From the NCBI RefSeq assembly GCF_009687845.1, contig NZ_BLAD01000081.1, positions 1-64,000 of the forward strand: DNA of 64,000 nucleotides, in the 5' to 3' direction. Positions 32,904 through 40,974 of the stretch are shown one piece after another. This DNA comes from Acrocarpospora corrugata. Lineage in GTDB: Bacteria; Actinomycetota; Actinomycetes; Streptosporangiales; Streptosporangiaceae. Each line of letters starts with the position of its first letter. Position 1 is the stretch's first letter. The notes under the pieces were generated by a model that was not told the origin of the DNA, made no database searches, and worked only from the letters and a program-made list of their open reading frames with translations. The translations under genes and the position numbers were made by a program.

Positions 32904-33250
32904 GGTGTCCTCCTCCTCGTGTTTCGGCACGAATATAGACCGGCGTCCGGACGCGAACCCGTCGAATGATCGTCGAGGACCCGATCAGGCAATCGACGTG
33001 CACCTGATGTATAGGTGTGGCCGCCCATCCAGGGCACAGGCTCGCCGGCTGTCCTCTGCCATCCCATCAAGACCGAGCATGTGGCTATTCGAGGTCGGGT
33101 GCCCTACGTGGACCGAGCATGTGGCTACCCGAGGTCGGGTGCCCTCCGTGGAACGTCATGTCGCTGGCGTGATCGCCGTGCCATTAAGGGAGGTGAATCG
33201 ATGGGTTCGCGTTCCTTCGCTCCGGTCGGCCTGCGCTTTCTGAGGGCCCC
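32904..33250. other. Intergenic region with duplicated 40-mer
   Basis: 347 bases without a supported gene. It contains a 40-bp tandem duplication (separate entry) and, near 33176, GCCGTGCCATTAAGG, which echoes GCCGTGCCATTAGCG next to the integrase tail at 24.85 kb. Confidence 0.5.
33071..33150. repeat. 40-bp tandem duplication
   Basis: GACCGAGCATGTGGCT plus 24 further bases is repeated head to tail at 33071 and 33111 with three mismatches. Its minus-strand core CACATGCTCGG is also found at 1873 and, as CATGCTCGG, at 158 and 186. Confidence 0.9.
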
Positions 33251-33997
33251 TCAGCTCGCCGCCTTCTGTACCAGCGCGCCGATTCTTGCCTCGTCGGCGG
33301 CGGTCAATTCCGCCAAAGCGAAGGCGGTCGGCCACATGGTTCCTTCGTCGAGGTTCGCGATGTCGTTGAAGCCGAGCGTCGCGTACCTCGATTTGAACTT
33401 CTCCGCGCTTTGGAAGAAGCAGACGACTTTGCCGTCCTTGGCGTAGGCGGGCATCCCGTACCAGAGTTTCGGCGAAAGGGTCGGCGCGCTGGACTTGATG
33501 ACGGCATGAAGCCGCTCGGCCATGGAACGATCCGGTTCCGGCATCTCAGCGATCTTCGCGAGCACGTCGCTTTCCTCGTCGGCCTTGCTCGCGCGAGAGC
33601 CCCGGCGAGCTGTCTTGACCTCCCGGGCACGCTCCTTCATCGCGGCGCGCTCTTCATCAGTGAAGGCTTTGGTGGTCTCGCCGGACTTCCCCGTGTCCTT
33701 CATCCCAGATCCCTTCCTTCGCGCGTCTCGCTGGTAGAGCAGCCAGGTGACCTTGTATCGGCCCACCATGATCGCCACGACCGTCCCAAGGAAAAGAGCG
33801 AGGCTCAAGCCTGCCACCTGGGCGACGACGGCGTCGGGATCCTCTTCATTGGCGGGCATCACGTAGGCGTACAGATAGGCCAGGCCGGTGATGAGGAGGG
33901 CCGCCGAGCCGAGAACGGCGCGGACGATCACCTTCAACGCGATCAGCCAGCCGCTCTCCACTGAATTGGAACCCGCGCCGGGCGACTGGATTGTCAT
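33251..33997 (-). CDS. Fusion of a two-helix membrane protein and a DUF1801 domain
   Basis: 248 residues in one frame. Residues 1-95 encode a two-helix membrane protein (helices about 17-44 and 59-80). From residue 99 a complete DUF1801 protein follows: [20 protein letters not shown] ... [48 protein letters not shown]1801 proteins normally start at that Met, and the internal ATG 33703 has its own GAAGGAAGGG ribosome site. So either one fused protein or two products may arise. ATG 33997 follows GGAG. DUF1801 function is not established. Confidence 0.75.
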   Translation of the reverse strand: MTIQSPGAGSNSVESGWLIALKVIVRAVLGSAALLITGLAYLYAYVMPANEEDPDAVVAQVAGLSLALFLGTVVAIMVGRYKVTWLLYQRDARRKGSGMKDTGKSGETTKAFTDEERAAMKERAREVKTARRGSRASKADEESDVLAKIAEMPEPDRSMAERLHAVIKSSAPTLSPKLWYGMPAYAKDGKVVCFFQSAEKFKSRYATLGFNDIANLDEGTMWPTAFALAELTAADEARIGALVQKAAS

Positions 33998-34103
33998 GGG
34001 ATTACTCCGTCTATCTGCCGCAGGTATTCGTTCGCAGGGTTCGATCACTGCTCGTTCTCTCCAGGCACCGGTGGCAACGGCCGGGGCCTTTCCGGCGACG
34101 CCC

Positions 34104-34652
34104 TCAGGAGGAGTGCCCCGCGTAGTAGCGTCGAGATTTGTCGCGGCTGCCGCAGGTGGTCATGCTGCACCACCGGCGGCGACGATTTTTGCTGACGTCC
34201 AGGAACAACCAGCAGCAGGACGGACACTCACCGAGCCGGTCCAGCGGCCCGGTGGTGAGTAGTTCGATCGCCGAAGCCGCGATCTCCCGGAGCAGGATTC
34301 GCACGGTACGCGGCATTCCCCACGAAAACCGGAAGCTCCCGTCGGCCTCCTCCAACCGGCCATGAGTGATGCCATCGCCGTATAGCGCGACGACGGCGTC
34401 AAGATCTGGCTGTGGCGCCCGACCACCCTGCGCAAGCGGCCGAAACACACGGAACACGGCCTCGCGCAGCTCGCGGGCATCCGGCAGGGCCGCCGCGAGC
34501 CCATCCGGCTCCTCGATCGCATGTCCCGTCGCCGTGGCCCAGGTCACCGCCTCCTCCGGCGTACCCAGCCAGTCTCGCCGAGCCACCGGACGGGCGTTGA
34601 CCGTGTTGGCGAAGTCCAGGCACAGCGCATTCCCAACCAGCTCGACAGTCAC
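34104..34652 (-). CDS. CGNR zinc-finger / ABATE-domain regulator
   Basis: 182-residue protein. [20 protein letters not shown] is the ABATE-type N-terminal domain (stress-linked), and residues 135-178 form the CGNR zinc finger: [30 protein letters not shown] with four Cys in C-x2-C and C-x4-C (CxMTTCGxRxK). Such proteins are probable DNA-binding regulators. GTG 34652 starts the conserved part; upstream ATG 34703 would add 17 residues. It is divergent from the MFS transporter at 34748 over about 95 bases, the usual CGNR-MFS regulator-exporter arrangement. Confidence 0.85.
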   Translation of the reverse strand: MTVELVGNALCLDFANTVNARPVARRDWLGTPEEAVTWATATGHAIEEPDGLAAALPDARELREAVFRVFRPLAQGGRAPQPDLDAVVALYGDGITHGRLEEADGSFRFSWGMPRTVRILLREIAASAIELLTTGPLDRLGECPSCCWLFLDVSKNRRRRWCSMTTCGSRDKSRRYYAGHSS

Positions 34653-34747
34653 AGCATCGAGTATCTCACCGATCAAACTCTGTTGACAGGTCAGACGACA
34701 CAAGTCACGCTATGACCGATCAAAGACACTTGAAAGGTGAGAAACGT

Positions 34748-35980
34748 ATGCGCCCCCTGTCGCTGGGTAGGCCGTTCAACGCGCTGTGGTTCGGCACCGG
34801 CGCCGCGAACCTCGGCGACGGCATGGCGCTGTTCGTCCTGCCGCTCCTCGCCCTCGCCGTCGACGCCTCGCCCGGCGGGGTGGCGGCCGTGACGGTGGCG
34901 CTCACCCTGGCCTGGCCGGTCTTCGGCCTGTACGCCGGCTGGATCGTCGACCGGGTCGACCGCCGGATGCTGCTGACTGGCGTCAACCTGGTCCGCGCGC
35001 TGGTGCTGTCCGGCCTCGCCATCACCCACTTCACCGGCACCCTGACGCTGCCACTCCTCCTCGCCGTGGCAGTCCTGCTCGGCGTGGCCGAGACGTTGGC
35101 CGACACCGCGCTGACCTCGACCATCCCCACGGTCGTCGAGCCCGCCGGTCGCAACAGAGCCAACGCACGCATCGAGGCGACCATCAACGTCACCAACCAG
35201 CTCGCCGGCCCACCGCTCGCGGGCCTGCTGGCGAGCCTCACCCTCGTCCTGGCCACCGGCGCGAGCGCGGCCCTCTACGCCCTGGCCGTCGCCGGGCTCG
35301 CCATGATGGCCCTGCGCCGGACACCCACCGAGACCCGAACCGCGAAGGGCGTGATCGCCGGCTTCCGGCACCTGTGGCGACAGCCGGTGGTGCGAACGCT
35401 GACCCTCTTCACCGCCGTGATGAACATCCCCTGGGCCGTCGCGACAGCCCTGCTCGTCGTGTACGCAGTCAGCCCCGGCCCGCTCGATCTCACCACCGCC
35501 CAGTACGGCCTAATGCTGACGGCGATGGCCGTGGGCGGGCTGCTCGCGGCGGCGGCGGTGGAGCCGTTGCGGCGCCGGTTCGGGGTGACCAAGCTGCTGA
35601 TCGTCGACGCCGCAGGGACAGTTCTGCTGGTGGCGCCGGTGGCGTTGGACGGGCCGGTGTGGGCGGTGGCCGCGGGGGCGGTGATCGCGGGCGCCGGGTC
35701 GAGCGTTTGGCGCATCCTGGTGGCCACGATCCGGCAGAACCTGTCACCGCCGGAGTTGCTGGGGCGTATCTACGCCGCGTCTCGGGTGCTCAGCTGGGGT
35801 GTGATCCCGATCAGCGCGGCGCTGGCTGGAGTCGCAGCGGAGCTGTGGGGCGTACGGGCGGTGTTCCTCCTGGCCACGGGGCTCGCCGTCGTCGTGCTGG
35901 GGGCTTTCGTGCCGTACGCGCTCCGTACGGATCTGTCTGTGGCCATCGAGCCGAAAGCGGACTATCAGCCCGTCGCGTAA
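34748..35980 (+). CDS. MFS transporter (enterobactin exporter-like, 12 TM)
   Basis: 410-residue MFS protein of the EntS/MFS_3 type with 12 helices. FNALWFGTGAANLGDGMALF is helix 1, LYAGWIVDRVDRRMLL the loop 2-3 motif, and VEPAGRNRANARIEATINVTNQLAGPPLAG the cytosolic loop before helix 5. Likely a drug or metabolite exporter. ATG 34748 follows AAAGGTGAG; the upstream ATG 34712 is an alternative. TTGACA at 34682 may be its -35 box. Divergent from the CGNR gene, which probably controls it. Substrate unknown. Confidence 0.9.
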   Translation: MRPLSLGRPFNALWFGTGAANLGDGMALFVLPLLALAVDASPGGVAAVTVALTLAWPVFGLYAGWIVDRVDRRMLLTGVNLVRALVLSGLAITHFTGTLTLPLLLAVAVLLGVAETLADTALTSTIPTVVEPAGRNRANARIEATINVTNQLAGPPLAGLLASLTLVLATGASAALYALAVAGLAMMALRRTPTETRTAKGVIAGFRHLWRQPVVRTLTLFTAVMNIPWAVATALLVVYAVSPGPLDLTTAQYGLMLTAMAVGGLLAAAAVEPLRRRFGVTKLLIVDAAGTVLLVAPVALDGPVWAVAAGAVIAGAGSSVWRILVATIRQNLSPPELLGRIYAASRVLSWGVIPISAALAGVAAELWGVRAVFLLATGLAVVVLGAFVPYALRTDLSVAIEPKADYQPVA

Positions 35981-36097
35981 GTGCAGCCGACGACCTTTGG
36001 CTGCCCGCATGGATTTCGGGATGTCACGGTGGGGAAGGTAGGCCCAAACCGTGCGATGGTGCGACTGAGGTGACAGCATGGAAGCTCGGGAGGTGTC

Positions 36098-36394
36098 ATG
36101 AGCGTTGACTTCACGACCGTCTACACGCAGTTGGTTGGATTGTGTGAGAAATACGGTATCGCTGAGCTGGCTGTCTTCGGCTCAGTTGCCCGTGGTGAGG
36201 ATGAGGAGGGGAGTGACATTGACCTCCTCTACGTTCTGAAGCCAGGCAGTCACATCGGGATTGAGTTTTTCGGCTTCCAGGAGGAATTGGAAGACCTTCT
36301 AGGCCGCAAGGTCGATGTGGTCTCCAAGGAAGGTCTCCACTGGGTCATCCGTGATCAGGTTCTTGATGACGCCCAGGTGTTGTATGCAGCGTGA
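36098..36394 (+). CDS. mntA: MntA-type nucleotidyltransferase antitoxin
   Basis: 98-residue minimal nucleotidyltransferase. The motif GSVARGEDEEGSDIDLLYVL contains the G-S-x10-D-x-D catalytic site. In MntA-HepT systems this protein adds AMP groups to a tyrosine of the HEPN toxin and silences it. The C-terminus reads GRKVDVVSKEGLHWVIRDQVL, typical of the family. ATG 36098 is placed after GGAGGTGTC. It overlaps the following HepT gene by 11 bases, the standard gene order. Family assignment is sure; biological targets are not known here. Confidence 0.9.
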   Translation: MSVDFTTVYTQLVGLCEKYGIAELAVFGSVARGEDEEGSDIDLLYVLKPGSHIGIEFFGFQEELEDLLGRKVDVVSKEGLHWVIRDQVLDDAQVLYAA

Positions 36395-36779
36395 GGGCCT
36401 GTATCTGGTGGACATCATAGAAGCCGCCAGGAAGATCGCCTCGTACCTCGACGGTGTCTCACCCGAGGTGTGGGCCGCTGACTCGATGCGCCGTGATGCA
36501 GTCGTCTGGCAACTGTCCATCATCGGTGAGGCCGTCGCAGGGATCTCGGACGAGACCCGGGACTCCACCCCTGAGATCCCGTGGAAGCTGATCAGGGGGC
36601 TGCGTAACAACGTGGTTCACCGATATTTCAGTGTTGACTGGAAGATTGTGCACACCGCCGCCACAGTGAACGTTCCTGATCTGGAGCGGCAAGTACGAGA
36701 CCTGCTGCAGCATGCCTACCCGGACCTCTTCGAGCGTTTGCAGGAAGAGGAGTCACGCGTCTCCTCAGATCCCTCGTGA
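36384..36779 (+). CDS. hepT: HepT-type HEPN ribonuclease toxin
   Basis: 131-residue HEPN protein. DAVVWQLSIIGEAVAGISDE is the helix 2 core and PWKLIRGLRNNVVHRYFSVDW carries the catalytic R-x4-H region (RNNVVHRY), whose Tyr is the AMPylation target in MntA-HepT. HepT is an RNase. Start ATG 36384 (MQREGLYLVDII) overlaps the antitoxin stop by 11 bases, so translation is coupled. The longer frame from 36315 would lie inside mntA. Sure for family; RNA substrate unknown. Confidence 0.9.
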   Translation: MQREGLYLVDIIEAARKIASYLDGVSPEVWAADSMRRDAVVWQLSIIGEAVAGISDETRDSTPEIPWKLIRGLRNNVVHRYFSVDWKIVHTAATVNVPDLERQVRDLLQHAYPDLFERLQEEESRVSSDPS

Positions 36780-36926
36780 GAGCTCTTTCGCCGCGCCAGT
36801 CGTGGACGGGAGAAGAAAGATCGCGGTAGGACTGGCCGCTGGTCCCGGCCTAGCGCCATCGACCTTGACGAATGCGTTGCACATTTGGAGACACGGCGCT
36901 GATTCTCGTCGAATTGGTGGTTTGGG

Positions 36927-37280
36927 TCAGTCGCTTAGCCGCACGGTGACGGTGACGCGGCCCTTTTCATCAATTCGAGCGACCGCATGTCCCGTTTGGT
37001 CGGTTCCGTCCAGGTGTAGTGATATCGGGCCGCCCGTGCCCAAGAAATTGCGCCACCACATCTTGGCTTCGGGGAACTGAACGCCGATCGTCACGGTGTC
37101 GGCTACGCGCTGGTAGGCGACGGGTGTATTGAAAGTTTGTCCGGAGCGTCGTCCCGTATAGGTGACAATCGTAAGGTGTCTGCTGACAATTCTGCCCCAC
37201 CGAGGAGAGGAACGCAGCGTGCTTACGCAGGTATTGACGCGGCCGACCATTCGCTTCGGTAGAGGGCCCCGGTATCTCAT
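36927..37280 (-). CDS. Deazaflavin (F420)-dependent nitroreductase-family protein
   Basis: 117-residue split-barrel protein of the DDN/nitroreductase group. SRHLTIVTYTGRRSGQTFNTPVAYQRVADTVTIGV and KMWWRNFLGTGGPISLHLDG match the F420-binding strand and loop (YTGRRSGxxxxxPV ... WWRNL). Members reduce quinones or nitro groups with F420H2. ATG 37280 has GGAG at good spacing. The 3' side has no same-strand partner; the TetR regulator at 37382 is divergent and might control it, since only 100 bases separate them. Confidence 0.8.
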   Translation of the reverse strand: MRYRGPLPKRMVGRVNTCVSTLRSSPRWGRIVSRHLTIVTYTGRRSGQTFNTPVAYQRVADTVTIGVQFPEAKMWWRNFLGTGGPISLHLDGTDQTGHAVARIDEKGRVTVTVRLSD

Positions 37281-37381
37281 AGAAACTCCATTTTTGTTTT
37301 CGGTGTTAATCTTTATCGCCCTTGCTGATCAGAGTAGCGAGATAATCGCAGCTCTTGTCCGCTTGAACTAAAGTGAGAGAG

Positions 37382-38071
37382 ATGAGTACCGAGGCATCTC
37401 GTATGCCGGCCGTCGTCGGCGACATGGCGGGTCTGCGCGTGGACGCGCTGCAGAACCGGAACCGCATCGTCGAAGCCGCCCGCAAGCTGTTCGTCGAGCG
37501 TGGGCTCGACGTGCCGATGAGCGCGATCGCCCGGCACGCCCAGGTGGGGGCCGCGACGCTCTACCGCCGCTTCCCCACGAAGGAATCGCTCGTCACCGAG
37601 GTGTTCGCCGACCAGTTCGCGGCATGCGCGTCGGTCGTGGATGACGCGCTGGCCGATCCGGACCCCTGGCGGGGGTTCTGTACCGTCATTGAACGGGTGT
37701 GCGCTATGCAGGCCCTAGACCGAGGCCTCAGTGCGGCGTTCATCGCGGCGTTCCCGCATGCGATCAACGTCGAGCAGGAACACGGCCACGCCATACGCGG
37801 TTTCGCCGAGCTGACGAGACGGGCGAAAGAGCACGGGCGGCTGCGCGCCGACTTCTCCCAGGATGACCTCGCACTGCTGCTCATGGCCAACGACGGCGTC
37901 CTCACGGAGTCCGGCGAAACGGCCCAGGCCGCGTCCCGGCGCCTTGTCGCCTACCTGCTCGACGCCTTCCGCGCCGACCGCGCCGAACCCTTGCCCGCGC
38001 CCGTTCCGTTCAATCTGCTCGACGTCCTTGATCGCGTCGGCAGTACGGTTTCCGTCACAATGACCACGTGA
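37382..38071 (+). CDS. TetR-family regulator
   Basis: 229-residue regulator. NRIVEAARKLFVERGLDVPM followed by SAIARHAQVGAATLYRRFPTKESLVTEVFADQF is the TetR helix-turn-helix (residues about 27-72). The C-terminal ligand domain (SETR-like, LRADFSQDDLALLLMANDGV) matches the SbtR/TetR_C_11 group. ATG 37382 follows GTGAGAGAG; GTG/ATG 37373 would add three residues. The divergent nitroreductase-family gene is a likely target. Its stop overlaps the GTG start of the next gene (GTGA). Confidence 0.9.
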   Translation: MSTEASRMPAVVGDMAGLRVDALQNRNRIVEAARKLFVERGLDVPMSAIARHAQVGAATLYRRFPTKESLVTEVFADQFAACASVVDDALADPDPWRGFCTVIERVCAMQALDRGLSAAFIAAFPHAINVEQEHGHAIRGFAELTRRAKEHGRLRADFSQDDLALLLMANDGVLTESGETAQAASRRLVAYLLDAFRADRAEPLPAPVPFNLLDVLDRVGSTVSVTMTT

Positions 38072-38586
38072 TCGACCGTTATCGCCGTCTCTTCGAGTGG
38101 CACCAATGGCTGGAGGACGGACTCTGCTGGACCATGGTGCAACCTCTCGACGACGCGGTCAGTGGGGATGATCTCCTGCGGCGGCTGAACGGAGGTCGTG
38201 ATCCCGAGCGGCGCGTCATGGCGTACCCAGGGGAGGAGGCTCTGGACGAGGACCGGCCGGTGCTCTTCGTTTTTCAGGGTGAAGGGGCCTGGGGGTTCCT
38301 CGAATTCACCTTCGGCTTTGCCACACCCGACGACATCCTCGCCGAGCTCAGCAGGGACGCACGCGTGTGGATGGCAACCTGGCATTTCAAGGGAGGATGG
38401 ACGATCCTCCATGCGGCTCACGGTGAGATCAGGGCGCGGATGCGCCAGTTCATATTCGTCGAGCATGCTATCGAGGAAGGTGATCCGGGCATCCTGCTGG
38501 GCCGCTGGGCCGAGGCGCACGACGAGGAGATCCGCGACGCCCGCGCTCGCTACGACGCCACGGCGATCCGGACGGCGTCGGCGTAA
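38068..38586 (+). CDS. Hypothetical protein
   Basis: 172-residue soluble protein, rich in Trp and acidic residues: RYRRLFEWHQWLEDGLCWTM, RPVLFVFQGEGAWGFLEF, VWMATWHFKGGWTILHAAHG. The Trp-rich alpha-beta pattern suggests a SUKH/Imm-like or DUF6461-like fold, but I do not recognise a family firmly. GTG 38068 overlaps the TetR stop by four bases, so the gene is coupled to the regulator and may be co-regulated. Confidence 0.6.
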   Translation: MIDRYRRLFEWHQWLEDGLCWTMVQPLDDAVSGDDLLRRLNGGRDPERRVMAYPGEEALDEDRPVLFVFQGEGAWGFLEFTFGFATPDDILAELSRDARVWMATWHFKGGWTILHAAHGEIRARMRQFIFVEHAIEEGDPGILLGRWAEAHDEEIRDARARYDATAIRTASA

Positions 38587-38656
38587 GCGCGAACATTGGT
38601 GATACGTCTACCTGGCATGGGATCCTTCGCGCCGGGAGCGTCGCGGCGGTGCTGAC

Positions 38657-38833
38657 ATGATGCGCGTCGATTGGATCAGCGCGCAGCTCGGCGGCGCTTT
38701 CGGCGGTCAGGTTGCGTTGGATTCCGGTAGTGGCCTGCCCTCATTGCTGAGAACGGACATCTATTTGGCCGAGGTCTACTCGCGCTGGAGTCACGCCAGT
38801 CCTGCGTGCCGCGACAGAATCAGGAGCCGTTGA
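38657..38833 (+). CDS. Small hypothetical frame upstream of the kinase-like gene
   Basis: 58 codons, MMRVDWISAQLGGAFGGQVA ... TDIYLAEVYSRWSHASPACR. The TGA shares its last A with the ATG of the next gene at 38833, so it might serve as a coupled leader. No family is recognised, and no clear ribosome site precedes it. Possibly a fragment. Confidence 0.3.
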   Translation: MMRVDWISAQLGGAFGGQVALDSGSGLPSLLRTDIYLAEVYSRWSHASPACRDRIRSR

Positions 38834-39867
38834 TGCATCAGCCGGATCCACGCCGGTACGTATACGGGAATGTGTCCACCCGACTGGCCATGCTGAGCGA
38901 TCGCAAGCTGGCTGATCTCGTGGCCGCGGCGACTTCGCAGGGGTCCGGCATCGGTGGCCGGTCAGCGGAACTGGACGTTGACGGTACCCAGGTATTCGTC
39001 AAGCGCGTCCCCCTGACAGACGTCGAGACGCGTCCGGAGAACATGCGATCAACAGCCAATGTCTTCGGTCTGCCGACGTTCTACCAGTACGGGGTCGGGT
39101 CGGCCGGATTCGGAGCCTGGCGCGAGTTGGCTGCCCACGTCATGACCACCAACTGGGTTCTCGCCAACGAGTACGAAGGCTTTCCGCTGATGTACCACTG
39201 GCGGGTCATCCCGGATTCCCCTCCGGAAGGATTCGCCGACGAGTTCGGCGGAATCGATGGAGCGGTCGCGCACTGGGAGGGCTCACCGGCCGTACGTGCG
39301 AGGCTGGAGGCCATCGGCCAATCCTCGCTCAGCCTGGTGCTGTTCCTGGAATATCTCCCGCAAACGCTGGCCGCGTGGCTGGCTGACCGCCAAGGCGCGG
39401 CTGAGCGCGGGGATGTTTCAGCACAGGTGTGGGCACACGAGGCTCTGGCGCGGGGCACCACCTTCATGAGCTCCCGCGGGCTGGTTCATTTCGACGCGCA
39501 TTTCCAGAACGTGCTCACCGACGGGCGACTGCTCTACTTCGCGGACTTCGGACTCGCCCTGAGCTCCCAGTTCGACCTGTCCACGGACGAGACCGAATTC
39601 CTCAACAGCCATCTCACCTACGATCGCCACTACACAGCGGGCCATCTGCTCCGCTTCCACCTACCTGGCGGTGTGCGCGGTGAGGCCCAGCACGAGGCGT
39701 TCCTCCGCGAATGGGTTGCTGGCGACGCCACCCTTGAAGGCATCGCCCCCGCCCTCGCCGCGATCATCGGCCGCCACGCCGAGAATTCCCTCGTCCTGGA
39801 CGGTTTCCACCGCCGCCTGATCACCGAAACCAAGCGGACGCGATATCCGATAGACGCACTGGTGTGA
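38833..39867 (+). CDS. Protein-kinase-fold phosphotransferase
   Basis: 344-residue protein. QVFVKRVPL carries a Lys like the kinase beta-3 strand, SLVLFLEYLPQTLAAWLAD the hinge, GLVHFDAHFQNVLTDGRLLYFADFGLA the catalytic loop (HFDAHFQN: Asp base and Asn) and the DFG metal site. Thus the essential kinase residues are present. Relatives in actinomycetes are annotated as kinase-family or aminoglycoside-phosphotransferase-like proteins of unknown substrate. ATG 38833 follows AGGAG. No partner is evident downstream. Confidence 0.75.
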   Translation: MHQPDPRRYVYGNVSTRLAMLSDRKLADLVAAATSQGSGIGGRSAELDVDGTQVFVKRVPLTDVETRPENMRSTANVFGLPTFYQYGVGSAGFGAWRELAAHVMTTNWVLANEYEGFPLMYHWRVIPDSPPEGFADEFGGIDGAVAHWEGSPAVRARLEAIGQSSLSLVLFLEYLPQTLAAWLADRQGAAERGDVSAQVWAHEALARGTTFMSSRGLVHFDAHFQNVLTDGRLLYFADFGLALSSQFDLSTDETEFLNSHLTYDRHYTAGHLLRFHLPGGVRGEAQHEAFLREWVAGDATLEGIAPALAAIIGRHAENSLVLDGFHRRLITETKRTRYPIDALV

Positions 39868-40042
39868 ACCCTGTTCTGTCGGTCGGCGCTGGCAGCATGG
39901 CGGGTGGTGGATCGCTATTTCGTCGGCGGACCTGCCGAGATGCCGGTCGGACGCAACGCTCGCCGCTCCCGGCGAAGCCTTACGCCAGGGAGATCATGAA
40001 CGTCTCCCGGGAATTGTCGGTGCCGCGGGGCACAATCGATGG

Positions 40043-40672
40043 ATGGAGAAACCAAAGGTAGTTTCGGCCGAAGAGTGGCAGCAGTCCCGTGACGAGTTGC
40101 TCAAGGCCGAGAAGGAAGCGACTCGCGCCCTGGACGCTCTCGCCGCCCAGCGCCGCCGCCTCCCAATGGTCGAATTCGCCGATTCGTACACATTCGACAC
40201 GCCGTCCGGTGCCAAACCTCTGCTCGACCTGTTCGAGGGCCGGCAGCAGTTGGTCGTCTACCAGTTCATGGACAACGGGCCCAGCCACTACTGCCCGGGC
40301 TGCACCGCGTTCACGAACAACGTCCCGGTGACTGCGCTGGCCAAGCTCGCCGGGCTCGGAGTCACGTGGGTGACCGTGTCGAACATGCCGCTCGCCCAGA
40401 TTGAGGCATACAAGGCGCGGATGGGGTGGACCCTGCCGTTCGTGTCATCCCATGGGACGGCATTCGCCGACGACTGCGGCGCGGGCCGCGGCTTCATGCT
40501 GAGCGTTTTCCTACGTGACGGCGACACCATCTACCGGACGTACAGCACCACGTCCCGCGGCGTCGACCGGATCCTGTTCACCCACAACATCCTCGACATC
40601 ACCGCCTATGGCCGACAGGAGGACTGGGAGGACTCTCCGCCCGGCTGGCCGCAGCACCCTACATACGGTTAG
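40043..40672 (+). CDS. DUF899-family thioredoxin-like protein
   Basis: 209-residue protein. PKVVSAEEWQQSRDELLKAEKEATRALDALAAQRRRLPMV is the hallmark N-terminus of DUF899, followed by a thioredoxin-like domain (LVVYQFMDNGPSHYCPGCTAFTNNV with a C-x2-C, CPGC). YRTYSTTSRGVDRIL and DITAYGRQEDWEDSPPGWPQ complete the family pattern. Exact redox partner unknown. ATG 40043 is the accepted start. The final codons lie in the first unit of a tandem array that extends 300 bases downstream. Confidence 0.88.
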   Translation: MEKPKVVSAEEWQQSRDELLKAEKEATRALDALAAQRRRLPMVEFADSYTFDTPSGAKPLLDLFEGRQQLVVYQFMDNGPSHYCPGCTAFTNNVPVTALAKLAGLGVTWVTVSNMPLAQIEAYKARMGWTLPFVSSHGTAFADDCGAGRGFMLSVFLRDGDTIYRTYSTTSRGVDRILFTHNILDITAYGRQEDWEDSPPGWPQHPTYG

Positions 40673-40970
40673 GCGGATCCACGGCGGACGTCCGTTTGCA
40701 TGATGTTGCAGCGCCCTGCTTGAGGTGGGCCGGCCGCCTGTTGCGGGATGTTGCATCGCCCTACCCTGCGGTGGGGATCCATGGCGGACTCTTGCCAGCG
40801 GGATGTTTGCAGTGCCTTGCTTAGGGGTTGGGCGGGTCCGTGTTGGCGTCCGTTTGCAGGATGCTGCAGGGCCTTGCTTAGGGATGGGTGGGCTCACGGC
40901 GAGCTCCGGGTCAGCGGATTCCCCCCGGTGGGCCGCAACACCCTGCATACGGATAAGTGGGCCCATGGGG
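40651..40970. repeat. ~56-bp degenerate tandem array after the DUF899 gene
   Basis: Six copies begin at about 40651, 40708, 40753, 40809, 40865 and 40934, each with GCAGCxCCCT-like starts. The first copy contains the last codons and stop of the DUF899 gene, and the last copy resembles it most, including the CATACGG that encodes the end of the protein. The array fills the space up to the MFS gene stop. Confidence 0.8.
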
Positions 40971-40974
40971 AACA

